A DNA stretch of 64,000 bases from Geobacillus vulcani PSS1 (GTDB taxonomy: Bacteria > Bacillota > Bacilli > Bacillales > Anoxybacillaceae), in contig NZ_JPOI01000001.1 of NCBI RefSeq assembly GCF_000733845.1, forward strand, positions 2,791,001 to 2,855,000, read 5' to 3'. Under the pieces are notes generated by a model. It was not told where the DNA came from, made no database searches, and saw nothing but the letters and a program-made list of their open reading frames with translations. The translations under genes were made by a program, and so were the position numbers. Each line of letters opens with the position of its first letter. Position 1 is the stretch's first letter. Below are positions 54,274 through 61,910 of the stretch, piece by piece.

Positions 54274-55090
54274 ACACTTTTTTCACTACCTTGAAATATT
54301 CTTCAAGCGTCAAGCCACGCTTTTTCATCACCGCGGCCGCCTTCCGCCCGACATAGCGGAGATGCCACGGCTCATACTTGTAGCCGGTCACCGCTTCTTT
54401 TCCTTTCGGGTAGCGGATGATGAATCCGTACTCGTGCGCATGGGCGGCTACCCATTGCCCTTCTTTTGTCGCCCCGAACGATTCGGTCAGCTGACAGCCG
54501 ACCGAGCGGCTGCTGATATCGACCGCCAGCCCTGTCTGATGCTCGCTCTGCCCTGGGTGAGCGACCGCTTGAACCGCTTTTTCCTTCCCTTTTTGCCGCA
54601 CCTCTTCAGCAAAAATCACCTGCTGCCGCTCGTATGAACGATAAGCGGACACGGCCACCAGCTCAATGCCATCGCGGCGTGCAGCGGCAAACATCTTCTC
54701 AAGCGCCGCGGCCGCTTCGGCCCGCATATGCCGTTTTTCCGCGTTCGGGTCAGCAAACGAAAACGGCACGCGCGGCACGACCAAGTCCGCCGGCTTATAG
54801 CCAGGCGGGAGCGACTGTTCTTTATTGACGAGCACCAAAATGTTTTCAGGGTTTTTAATCACTTTTTGTCCGTTTTGCACCTCGACGATGTTCCAATATT
54901 TCGCCTCAAGCTGCAAATCGGGATCGACGGGGCTCTCGCTCGTTTTCCCCTGTTGATGGTCGCTTGGATGCACCGCGCTTTCCGGCGGCTGGCCGGACGG
55001 GCCGGACGCACCGTTGCTGCCGCTCTCCCCTGTTTGGCAGCCAGCGAGCAGCAGGCACACCAACATCACCGCTTGCCATCGCTGTTTCAT
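54272..55090 (-). CDS. yodJ: D-alanyl-D-alanine carboxypeptidase lipoprotein (VanY/YodJ family)
   Basis: The protein of 272 residues begins with a lipoprotein signal ending LLLAGC (Cys near residue 18), then a low-complexity linker and a VanY domain. Zinc and active-site motifs are SAYRSYERQQVIF, HPGQSEHQTGLAVDIS and EPWHLRYVG. It trims D-Ala from peptidoglycan stems outside the membrane. AAGGGGAAGG precedes ATG 55090. It lies 41 bp after deoD, the same arrangement as B. subtilis yodJ-deoD. Confidence 0.87.
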   Translation of the reverse strand: MKQRWQAVMLVCLLLAGCQTGESGSNGASGPSGQPPESAVHPSDHQQGKTSESPVDPDLQLEAKYWNIVEVQNGQKVIKNPENILVLVNKEQSLPPGYKPADLVVPRVPFSFADPNAEKRHMRAEAAAALEKMFAAARRDGIELVAVSAYRSYERQQVIFAEEVRQKGKEKAVQAVAHPGQSEHQTGLAVDISSRSVGCQLTESFGATKEGQWVAAHAHEYGFIIRYPKGKEAVTGYKYEPWHLRYVGRKAAAVMKKRGLTLEEYFKVVKKV

Positions 55091-55131
55091 GTTCCTTCCC
55101 CTTTTCCTTTTTCCCTGGCTCGAGAGCCCGG

Positions 55132-55845
55132 TCACGACGCGCTGTGCCGAACCGCGGTTTCCAGCGCCAGTTCGATCATCTCGTTAAACGTCATTTGCCG
55201 CTCCTCAGCCGTCGTTTCTTCTCCGGTGAGAATATGGTCGCTGACCGTCAGCACTGACAGCGCCCGGCAGCCAAATTTCGCCGCCAGCGTATAGAGCGCC
55301 GCCGTTTCCATCTCGACAGCTAGTACGCCGTAGCGCGCCCACGTTTCCCAGTTCGGTTCATCATTGTAAAACATGTCGGCGGTGAACACATTGCCGACTT
55401 TTAGAGCCAGCCCTTTTTCCACACCTACTTCATACGCCGTCCGCAGCAGATGGAAATCAGCGGTGGGCGCATAATCGCGGCCGCGAAAAATGAGCCGGTT
55501 CATGTTGGAATCGGTCGACGCGCTCATCGCCAAAATGACGTCGCGGACGCGCACATCCGGCTGAATCGCTCCGCACGTTCCGACGCGGATGAGCGTCTTT
55601 ACACCGTAGCTTTGGATCAGTTCGTTCACATAAATCGAAATGGACGGCACACCCATGCCGGTCCCTTGCACGGAAATGCGCTCCCCTTTATACGTCCCGG
55701 TAAACCCGAGCATGCCGCGCACTTCATTGTAGCATACCGCTCCTTCGAGAAACGTTTCGGCAATGTATTTGGCGCGCAGCGGATCACCCGGCAGCAAAAT
55801 GCGCTCCGCGATCTCGCCTGTCTTCGCTCCGATATGCACGCTCAA
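55132..55845 (-). CDS. deoD: Purine nucleoside phosphorylase (DeoD type)
   Basis: The protein of 237 residues phosphorolyses purine nucleosides, mainly adenosine and related substrates, in salvage. Marks are [22 protein letters not shown] at the start, [27 protein letters not shown] and [12 protein letters not shown]. Length equals the usual hexameric bacterial type. GGAGG-like sequence lies before ATG 55845. It is the first gene of a deoD-yodJ unit. Confidence 0.92.
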   Translation of the reverse strand: MSVHIGAKTGEIAERILLPGDPLRAKYIAETFLEGAVCYNEVRGMLGFTGTYKGERISVQGTGMGVPSISIYVNELIQSYGVKTLIRVGTCGAIQPDVRVRDVILAMSASTDSNMNRLIFRGRDYAPTADFHLLRTAYEVGVEKGLALKVGNVFTADMFYNDEPNWETWARYGVLAVEMETAALYTLAAKFGCRALSVLTVSDHILTGEETTAEERQMTFNEMIELALETAVRHSAS

Positions 55846-56001
55846 TGGGATTCCTCCTTTGGTTTGAACGATCGTTGTCGGGCCATGCCCTCGTCTATCA
55901 TATCATATGTTTGCGGAAAATGGCAGTCTTCCTTCGAGTAGCCGAGGCGGCGAACGGGCATACTATGTGTGCCTGCCCGAGGAGAAAGGAGGAAAAGACC
56001 G

Positions 56002-56109
56002 ATGAAAAAGAAACTCGAACAAGCAGTGGAATACGCCAACAAAACGAATCCATCGTCCAAATCAAACAATCAGCCGTCCACATCGAAAAAGGAAAAGACC
56101 AAATTCTAA
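56002..56109 (+). CDS. Small basic protein, unknown function
   Basis: The 35-residue protein (MKKKLEQAVEYANKTNPSSK, then SNNQPSTSKKEKTKF) is Lys/Ser/Asn-rich and resembles spore-associated small proteins only in composition. AAAGGAGGAAAAG precedes ATG 56002. Its stop lies about 10 bp before the IS605-like element, so the original 3' end may have been altered by that insertion. Confidence 0.6.
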   Translation: MKKKLEQAVEYANKTNPSSKSNNQPSTSKKEKTKF

Positions 56110-56117
56110 CATCAGTC

Positions 56118-56335
56118 TGAAAGAAATCTCCCACTTCGACGTAAAGGTGCACGAGCACCCGTCAATGTGGGAGATGAATGTTGGCCGGCAATGGCCGTCG
56201 GATCGAATCACATGTTGTTCAAACGGGCCCCTTCGAAACGAAGGGAAGCGGAAATGGTCCTTGTGCGGCTTGTCGTTTGGCACATATGCCAATCGCTGAA
56301 AGCTCCCCCTATGCACTCGCGTAGGGGGTGAGTCG
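56118..56335 (+). mobile_element. Protein-less IS605-like element with structured RNA potential
   Basis: About 220 bp without a reading frame. The left hairpin, ATCTCCCAC (56126-56134) / GTGGGAGAT (56167-56175), has the same sequence context as the left end of the tnpB element at 1.9 kb (CTCCCACTTC-ACG and GTGGGAGATGAAT shared). The right hairpin is CCCCCTA (56305-56311) / TAGGGGG (56322-56328). Between them are CCCTTCG/CGAAGGG (56229-56245) and TTGGCA/TGCCAA (56277-56292). It is either an internally deleted element (a MITE) or a stand-alone omega-RNA-type locus. Outer limits are approximate. Confidence 0.65.
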
Positions 56336-56357
56336 TTTGCGGGGGAGCCGCTCCCTT

Positions 56358-56765
56358 TTATGATGTTTTGGATCGGCGGTAATCGCCGCGATGGCGGCGC
56401 GCCAAATACCGCTCATTGATATACAGCACCTTTTTGTCTTTGCTGCGCGTATATTTTTTCTCGCGCTCGCGCCGCCTGGCGACGAGCCAACAAGAAAACA
56501 AATACAGCGGAAAAACGAGCTGCATCGCGCCGGCAAAGACATACCAAAAACCGTTGATATTGGCCAAATCGCGCAAGTACACGTCGATGCCGCTGAGCCG
56601 ATAGTACATGTCAGCAACGATGGCAGCGATGATGACGACGTTGACCGCATGAAGAAGGGGCACGCTTCTCCAGCGGAACAAAAGCCGCTCCACTTGCCCT
56701 TTGATCCAAAGCAATACCGCAATCGAGACGACGCACAAGAGCAGCGACAGCGCCAGTGCGGCCAT
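56358..56765 (-). CDS. Membrane protein, unknown function
   Basis: The protein of 135 residues has three to four hydrophobic segments (LALSLLLCVVSIAVLLWIKG, HAVNVVIIAAIVADMYY, WYVFAGAMQLVFPLYLFSCW) and a basic tail of about 40 residues rich in Arg/Lys. GGAAGGGGGCG precedes ATG 56765; the frame open to 56855 is unsupported. I do not recognise the family. Confidence 0.7.
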   Translation of the reverse strand: MAALALSLLLCVVSIAVLLWIKGQVERLLFRWRSVPLLHAVNVVIIAAIVADMYYRLSGIDVYLRDLANINGFWYVFAGAMQLVFPLYLFSCWLVARRREREKKYTRSKDKKVLYINERYLARRHRGDYRRSKTS

Positions 56766-56891
56766 CGTTTCGCCCCCTTCCCTCTTTTCTCCTGCGCCCG
56801 CCGCATTATGCCGCCTGCAAACATTTTCCGTCGATGAACCGCCGCCAGACCGCATAAACTAACGACGACGACGGTTCAAGGAGGGAAAACG

Positions 56892-57050
56892 ATGGGCAAA
56901 AAACACCGCAACCGCATTAACGGGCAGAAAAAGAACAACCATATTCCAAAAGAAGCATTGATCGCCGAAGATGAGGCGCATGCCAAAGAATATTCCGCCG
57001 CCGGCGGCCGGAAAAACGGTCCGGGGCATCATGACAACCCCGAATCGTGA
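56892..57050 (+). CDS. Small hydrophilic protein, unknown function
   Basis: The 52-residue protein (MGKKHRNRINGQKKNNHIPK..., GGRKNGPGHHDNPES) is rich in Lys, Asn and His. AAGGAGGGAAAACG precedes ATG 56892 and a clean terminator follows, so it is a credible gene. The family is not recognised; the style is that of small spore-related Bacillus proteins. Confidence 0.65.
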   Translation: MGKKHRNRINGQKKNNHIPKEALIAEDEAHAKEYSAAGGRKNGPGHHDNPES

Positions 57051-57058
57051 CAAACCGC

Positions 57059-57087
57059 AGAAACCCTTGTGCGATACAAGGGTTTCT
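57059..57087. terminator. Terminator between two convergent small genes
   Basis: AGAAACCCTTGT (57059-57070) pairs perfectly with ACAAGGGTTTCT (57076-57087) around a 5-base loop. Confidence 0.65.
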
Positions 57088-57250
57088 ATCGCGGTTCCGA
57101 CGGCTCGGATTCGTCCCAAGCAAGCGTGACGACTTTTGTATATTCCCCGCGTTCAATTTCCTCTTTTGTCGCTCTTTCATTCAGCTCCTCATCGTCGTCG
57201 ATGCCCGGGGCCACCGTCGGCATGTCGCGCCGCCGTTCGTCATGTTTCAT
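57086..57250 (-). CDS. Small acidic protein, unknown function
   Basis: The 54-residue protein (MKHDERRRDMPTVAPGIDDD..., TLAWDESEPSEPR) is strongly acidic in its middle. AAAGGGGGCGGACTTG precedes ATG 57250. It is convergent with the 52-residue gene and shares its terminator. The family is not recognised. Confidence 0.6.
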   Translation of the reverse strand: MKHDERRRDMPTVAPGIDDDEELNERATKEEIERGEYTKVVTLAWDESEPSEPR

Positions 57251-57356
57251 CAAGTCCGCCCCCTTTCCTTTCTTATCCGTTCCCGAAACAAGGAGGCTTT
57301 ATTCATCATTATATCATCTCTAGCTCTTGCTGGCGACTATATTTTTGAATATTCCG

Positions 57357-57674
57357 TCAACAGATGAGCTGACGTTCTACTTGTTTCCATCCGTCTGGAC
57401 AAAGGCGATAGTACGTCTGTCCTTTTCGCCCTTCATCGATCAGCACAACGTCCCCAGTCCGCATAAACCGAGCTTGACAGTTTTTCGGCATCAGATCGGC
57501 GACATTAAACATCCGATACAACACCGCCAACACTTCATCATGTCCGGCCGCCATCACCGTCATGCGGCACACTTGCCGGTAGCCTTTCGTTTCCCCAAAG
57601 CGCGGTGTTTGAAAAACGACCGCCTCATATGCACGTTTTGTCATCCACATCCGTTTTCTCCATAAACGAACCAT
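57357..57674 (-). CDS. yodL: YodL-like protein
   Basis: The 105-residue protein has a basic start, then EAVVFQTPRFGETKGYRQV, FNVADLMPKNCQARFM, and TGDVVLIDEGRKGQTYYRL. As I recall, this matches B. subtilis YodL, whose overproduction disturbs cell shape and division. GGGAGAGGAAAAC precedes ATG 57674; the frame is open to 58163 but that part covers the upstream divergent region. The deoD-yodL-yozD-yodN order supports the name. Confidence 0.75.
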   Translation of the reverse strand: MVRLWRKRMWMTKRAYEAVVFQTPRFGETKGYRQVCRMTVMAAGHDEVLAVLYRMFNVADLMPKNCQARFMRTGDVVLIDEGRKGQTYYRLCPDGWKQVERQLIC

Positions 57675-57896
57675 TGTTTTCCTCTCCCTTCTCCCAATAA
57701 ATCGGCCCTTCGTGTCCCATACTATGGTTGATGTTAAGTTCAGTCGCGAATCGTCTTCGAAGCCGAGAAACATGTGTATTGTACTTATTTGGTGATTTGG
57801 CGTGTCGATTCCTTCAGCAAATGAGCACTCCTTTTGTCGAAACGATCGCGGTCTTCTGACAAAAGTCCACAAATGATGCAAAGGAGAGACAGCCTG

Positions 57897-59018
57897 ATGC
57901 CGACTCGCCTGCTCGCTTGGCTGCGCCATCCGCTTCAGTATACCTACCGCTCCTTTTTGTACCGCCATCCGATCCGCCTCGCCGATGACGGCCTGCTTTG
58001 CCGGATGGCCGCTCGTGCAACTGTCCCAACTGACGAACCACTGAGCGCGGAAGAAAAGAGCATTGTGGCCGCCATTCGCCGGAAAACGGCGGAACATAAC
58101 CGCAACAACGTGACGCGCACCGCTGCCTACTTGACGTTTTTTGAGCGCCATCGAGAAATTCATTGGGCATTTTTAGCTCATCTCGTCTCGCGCAACGGCG
58201 GTTGGAACATGACTGATTTGCGCGGCGGCCTTCTTCCGTTTTTGCTGCCGGAACAAATCGTTGCGCCCCTTTTTTTGTTTTTGGAACGCGCCAATGCCCT
58301 CATTTTTCATGACGCCTATCCGCAGCTTTTGCTGTACGAAGAAAGCAAACGGAGGAGGACGCCGCTGTTTCATTTGTTGCCGGTGCTAGCGGTGTCTTCG
58401 TTTATGAAGCCGATGTGGGAACATTTTTGGGAAACGGGGAATGCCGCGCTTCTTACGGTTGCTCTGATCATCAACGAGCAGCAGTACATCCAGCTTCGCG
58501 TCATTGAACATCCATTTTTCCGCACCCGCGTGCTGTCAAGTTGGCCGTTTATTGTCGAGCAATGGCTCGGGTTCAACGATGTGCTCATCCCATATGCCAA
58601 AGGCCGCCACGTAGCGCTTGCCGGAACGACCGTGCGCGATTTCGCCGACGTTCACCACCGCATCCATATCGGCAAAACACTGTACAGTCTGTTGCTGTTT
58701 GACGCCCGGTTGTTTCGCGGCGCCTGCCGCTTTGCTCGTTGCGTTCCTCACAGCGGCTCACGCGCCGACTTCTGGCCGCAGTCGTTCACTGAAACGCCCG
58801 ATGGACGCCGCCTTTACAGCCCCCGCCTTGAGGCGGCTTGGCCGGATCTTGCGCATCCGTTCCATGACGATCGGGATTGGTTCATCGATGAGGCGATCAT
58901 GCAAGCGCTTGAAACACTCCCGCTTCCGGCCTCCGGCAATATGACGAGCCGCTACGAGCGGCATTTGGCCATGATGAAAACAGCCGCCATCGCGGCGGCC
59001 CAATCCACTTCATCATAA
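57897..59018 (+). CDS. DUF2515 protein (YppC-like)
   Basis: The protein of 373 residues is a soluble DUF2515 family member (VAAIRRKTAEHNRNNVTRT, WAFLAHLVSRNGGWNMTDLRG, WLGFNDVLIPYAKGR). The biochemical role is unknown. AAAGGAGAG precedes ATG 57897, and the longer frame from 57834 lacks a site. A TGTCGAA sequence just upstream (57835-57841) equals the Spo0A box core but may be chance. Confidence 0.8.
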   Translation: MPTRLLAWLRHPLQYTYRSFLYRHPIRLADDGLLCRMAARATVPTDEPLSAEEKSIVAAIRRKTAEHNRNNVTRTAAYLTFFERHREIHWAFLAHLVSRNGGWNMTDLRGGLLPFLLPEQIVAPLFLFLERANALIFHDAYPQLLLYEESKRRRTPLFHLLPVLAVSSFMKPMWEHFWETGNAALLTVALIINEQQYIQLRVIEHPFFRTRVLSSWPFIVEQWLGFNDVLIPYAKGRHVALAGTTVRDFADVHHRIHIGKTLYSLLLFDARLFRGACRFARCVPHSGSRADFWPQSFTETPDGRRLYSPRLEAAWPDLAHPFHDDRDWFIDEAIMQALETLPLPASGNMTSRYERHLAMMKTAAIAAAQSTSS

Positions 59019-59029
59019 AACGACGAGGA

Positions 59030-59212
59030 CTACTCCCCGTCGATGTCAATCTCTTCATCGATAATGCATTTTTCAAGCAAATAGTCAAACGTAATGTCCG
59101 CGAGCTCCTCAAGCTCCTCTTGCGTTGGAACAAAGCCGCGGCGGATGAGTTCTTGGTAAAAAAACTCAGCGATTTCTTCCGTATCGATAATCACTTCAAT
59201 TTCCTTCACCAC
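59030..59212 (-). CDS. yozD: YozD family small acidic protein
   Basis: The 60-residue protein (IDTEEIAEFFYQELIRRGFV, ELEELADITFDYLLEKCIID) matches the small YozD family of Bacillus as I remember it. It is acidic and helical. The start is one of two consecutive GTG codons (59212, 59209) behind AAAGGGGGCGAG. It is convergent with the DUF2515 gene by 11 bp. Function unknown. Confidence 0.72.
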   Translation of the reverse strand: MVKEIEVIIDTEEIAEFFYQELIRRGFVPTQEELEELADITFDYLLEKCIIDEEIDIDGE

Positions 59213-59340
59213 ATCTCGCCCCCTTTGTAATTGTTGTATGTCGCCGCCTTCCGTTTTATGTCAAAAATCATGTTGTACTATTTTTTCGGTCTCCCCCATA
59301 CATATGTACCAACAAAACAAAAAACACGGAGGCGGACAAA

Positions 59341-59463
59341 ATGGACAAACCCACTGCGATCGATAAATTAATGGAAACAGTTGTAAATGGATTGGGCGCG
59401 ATCGTCATTTTCGTCGGCATTCCTTATTTTCTTTTTATTCTTTATCAATTCCTATCCTGGTGA
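59341..59463 (+). CDS. Small membrane protein, unknown function
   Basis: The 40-residue protein (MDKPTAIDKLMETVVNGLGA, then one hydrophobic segment IVIFVGIPYFLFILYQFLSW) has a strong site, CGGAGGCGGACAAA, before ATG 59341. Its last 19 bp overlap the 3' end of the convergent yodN gene. Unknown family; a sporulation or stress micropeptide is possible. Confidence 0.65.
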   Translation: MDKPTAIDKLMETVVNGLGAIVIFVGIPYFLFILYQFLSW

Positions 59464-60089
59464 TCGATGATTGCCCGCAAACGTTTTACAACCGTTTCCA
59501 TCATCCGTTGGTACTGTTCATCACCGAACCATTCATATAACGCTTTATAATCGTTGTACATGTCAAGGAGCTCGTCGACCGACGGCCCTTTCTCTCCACT
59601 CTCGGCCGGCGGCAATAAAAGCGTCGCTTTCACCGGCGCGGCGATGACAATATCTTGCACGAGCGTGACGGACGTCTCCTCTCCATCGGCAAGCGGAATG
59701 ATGTCTTCGAGATGGACTTCAATCTCCCAGCCATCCGTCAGCCGTTTCAATTCGTAAATCGTCTCTTCCCATCCTTCCCCGTAGTAGCGGTAAATTTCTG
59801 TCCGCACCCCAATAACTTTGAACAAATGGCCGCCATAATCGCGGACGCGGACAATTTCGCCGAGAAAAAACGGCAGCTCAATTTCAATCTCTTCGGCGAT
59901 CCATAAATCGCCCGCAAACTCAGACAGTAAAATGAGCGCTTGCTCGGCAAACAAACTACGACCATGGTTGATTTCGTATAAAAACGCACCGTCAATCTGC
60001 TGAATATCGGTGATCGTTCCGACCGTTCCATACAATGTATTGACGACGATGTCGCCGACGGAAAATTTCGGGCGTTTCGGCGCGCTCAT
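59445..60089 (-). CDS. yodN: YodN-like protein
   Basis: The protein of 214 residues has repeated short beta-rich units (VGDIVVNTLYGTVGTITDIQ, LGEIVRVRDYGGHLFKVIGV) like SH3-type modules, and a helical C-terminus (VDELLDMYNDYKALYEWFG). Length and position after yozD fit B. subtilis YodN. AGGGTGGAG precedes ATG 60089 by 6 bases. Function unknown. Confidence 0.7.
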   Translation of the reverse strand: MSAPKRPKFSVGDIVVNTLYGTVGTITDIQQIDGAFLYEINHGRSLFAEQALILLSEFAGDLWIAEEIEIELPFFLGEIVRVRDYGGHLFKVIGVRTEIYRYYGEGWEETIYELKRLTDGWEIEVHLEDIIPLADGEETSVTLVQDIVIAAPVKATLLLPPAESGEKGPSVDELLDMYNDYKALYEWFGDEQYQRMMETVVKRLRAIIDHQDRN

Positions 60090-60179
60090 TGGCATCTCCA
60101 CCCTTTGAAACAAATGGTTAGTATAGTATATGCATGCAGAGAAGGGTGGACACCTTCAGCCGCGCGGAAAAAGCCGTTT

Positions 60180-60215
60180 GAAAGCGCTCCCATTTTATGA
60201 AACGGGAACGCTTTC
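60180..60215 (-). terminator. Terminator of yozE
   Basis: GAAAGCG-CTCCC (60180-60191) pairs with GGGAA-CGCTTTC (60204-60215), with a small internal mismatch, directly after the yozE stop on the minus strand. Confidence 0.65.
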
Positions 60216-60220
60216 CCTAG

Positions 60221-60439
60221 TTACGCTTCATGCAAAAATTGCTCCCACAGTTCATCAAACACAACCATGCTTTCCAAATAGTCACCGTTAAGCTCCAAAT
60301 AGCCGCTCAGCTCTTCATAGTCCGCAGACCCTTTCGGAAAGCCGTGGTCTTCATACGCTCCGTTCGCAAATCGGACGACCGGATCTTCCTGGTGTCCATG
60401 GCGGAAGCGCAGCAAGTAACGGTAGAATGACTTTGCCAT
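60221..60439 (-). CDS. yozE: YozE family protein (UPF0346)
   Basis: The 72-residue protein (SFYRYLLRFRHGHQEDPVVRFANGA starts the domain; FPKGSADYEELSGYLELNGD follows) is a small sterile-alpha-motif-like helical protein of the YozE family. The role is unknown. GAGGATGGGGGAC precedes ATG 60439. It closes the group of genes shared with the B. subtilis deoD-yodL-yozD-yodN-yozE region. Confidence 0.82.
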   Translation of the reverse strand: MAKSFYRYLLRFRHGHQEDPVVRFANGAYEDHGFPKGSADYEELSGYLELNGDYLESMVVFDELWEQFLHEA

Positions 60440-60731
60440 GTCCCCCATCCTCTTCCTTTCCTTTTGTTGCTATTATAATGAGCTTTTGGCTGTTTGTGAA
60501 GCCTTTTTTCGCCGCTTGTATTCCCATCGTACGCGTCGGGTTGGCTTTTCATGCCAAAAAAGCGCGTTGAACGGCGCAATAGAAGTCAATCCACTTTTCT
60601 CGTCAGAGCATAGACAGGTCAGGTCTATCATCTGATCATGCCCCCCGCTTCTCGCCAAGGCTTGGCCCCATCTGAAACCGCACGGAGCCTCCCGCCTCGC
60701 GAGATCTTGTCCTCGGTGAGCGCACATACAA
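60440..60731. other. Intergenic region between yozE and bioB
   Basis: About 290 bp. The left part must hold the yozE promoter. I see no supported gene, repeat or riboswitch in it. Confidence 0.5.
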
Positions 60732-60734
60732 AAA

Positions 60735-60753
60735 GCCGCCATCTTCCGGCGGC
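60735..60753 (-). terminator. Terminator of bioB
   Basis: GCCGCC (60735-60740) pairs with GGCGGC (60748-60753); TTTTTG follows on the minus strand. Confidence 0.75.
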
Positions 60754-60758
60754 ATCGT

Positions 60759-61760
60759 TCATGATACGACTCCGGCTTGCGAAGCCGGGGCAAATTCGAT
60801 TTCAAACCCAAGATCCTCAAGCATTTGATAATCGGCTGACTTTTCTTGTCCAGCGGTCGTCAAATAGTCGCCGACAAAGATCGAGTTGGCGGCATACAGG
60901 CCAAGCGGCTGAAGCGAGCGCAAATTCACTTCCCGCCCGCCGGCGATGCGGATTTCTTTTGTTGGATTCATGTAACGGAACATCGCCAACACCTTCAGGC
61001 AGTAGCGCGGGTTCAGTTCGTTCGTCCCCGCCAGCGGCGTGCCGTCGATCGCATGCAAAAAATTGATAGGAATGGAGTCGGCGTCAAGCGCCCGCAAACT
61101 GCGCGCCATATCGATGACATCCCGTTTCGTTTCTTTCATGCCGATGATGACGCCGGAACAAGGCGAAAGACCGGCTTCCTTCACCGTTTCCACCGTCCGC
61201 ACCCGATCGTCGTATGTATGGGACGTCGTAATGTTCGGATGGTGCTGCTTTGACGTGTTGATGTTATGATTGTAGCGATCCACCCCCGCCTCTTTCAGCC
61301 GCGCAGCCTGCTCCGGCTTTAAGATCCCAAGGCAGGCGCACACTTTCAGCCCGAACCGCTCTTTAATTTCCTTGACCGCAGACACAACGATGTCGATCTC
61401 TTTATCGCTCGGCCCCCGGCCGCTGGCGACGATGCAGTACGTCCCTATGCGCAAACGGTATGCTTCTTCCGCTCCGCGGAGCAGCGTTTCTTTATCGACC
61501 ATTTTATACGTTTTCACCGACGCCGTCGATACGGCGGACTGCGAACAGTAGCCGCAGTTTTCCGGACAGAGGCCGGACTTGGCGTTGATGATCATATTCA
61601 GTTTCACTTTGTTGCCGTAATAGGCGCGGCGGATGTGATACGCCCCTTGCATTAAGGCAAGCAGCTCCTCATCCGGACAGTCTAATATCGCCAACGCTTC
61701 CTCATCGGTCAGCTCATGGCCTCTGAGCACTTGTTCAGCCAAGTGAAGCCAATTTCCCAT
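60759..61760 (-). CDS. bioB: Biotin synthase
   Basis: The protein of 333 residues is a radical SAM enzyme that inserts sulfur into dethiobiotin. The 4Fe-4S motif CPENCGYC is in KSGLCPENCGYCSQ near residue 65; other marks are NHNINTSKQHHPNITTSHTYDDR and PCSGVIIGMKETKRD. It is single, without other bio genes in the window. GGGAGAGGG precedes ATG 61760. A BirA-type operator covers its promoter, so biotin should repress it. The product also serves the biotin-dependent acyl-CoA carboxylase at 32.8-38 kb. Confidence 0.94.
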   Translation of the reverse strand: MGNWLHLAEQVLRGHELTDEEALAILDCPDEELLALMQGAYHIRRAYYGNKVKLNMIINAKSGLCPENCGYCSQSAVSTASVKTYKMVDKETLLRGAEEAYRLRIGTYCIVASGRGPSDKEIDIVVSAVKEIKERFGLKVCACLGILKPEQAARLKEAGVDRYNHNINTSKQHHPNITTSHTYDDRVRTVETVKEAGLSPCSGVIIGMKETKRDVIDMARSLRALDADSIPINFLHAIDGTPLAGTNELNPRYCLKVLAMFRYMNPTKEIRIAGGREVNLRSLQPLGLYAANSIFVGDYLTTAGQEKSADYQMLEDLGFEIEFAPASQAGVVS

Positions 61761-61792
61761 CTTCCCTCTCCCCTTTCCACATCATTACATTT

Positions 61793-61846
61793 ATCGTAGC
61801 GGACAAAAACGATAATTGTCAACTTATTTTTATTATAAGTTTACTT
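61793..61846 (-). promoter_or_regulatory. bioB promoter with BirA-type operator
   Basis: On the minus strand TTGACA (61817-61822) and TACGAT (61793-61798) are 18 bp apart. TTGTCAAC (61816-61823), a 15 bp spacer and GTTTACTT (61839-61846) match the Firmicute BirA operator arrangement TTGTnAAC-N15-GTTnACAA. The operator covers the -35 element. Confidence 0.78.
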
Positions 61847-61868
61847 TTAGAAGGCCCTCACCATAAAA

Positions 61869-61896
61869 AACAGGCTGCCGTATAGAACAGCCTGTT
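61869..61896 (-). terminator. Terminator of the FAD oxidoreductase gene
   Basis: AACAGGCTG (61869-61877) pairs with CAGCCTGTT (61888-61896); on the minus strand TTTTTT follows. Confidence 0.8.
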
Positions 61897-61910
61897 CCCT
61901 CTTTATTCAT

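Noticed and set aside
57834..57841. TTGTCGAA resembling a Spo0A box before the DUF2515 gene
   Set aside because: A single 7-base match is expected by chance in a window of this size; no promoter context supports it.
57675..58163. Upstream extension of the yodL frame to 268 codons
   Set aside because: It overlaps the start of the divergent DUF2515 gene and lacks a ribosome site; the 105-residue form has both a site and the family length.
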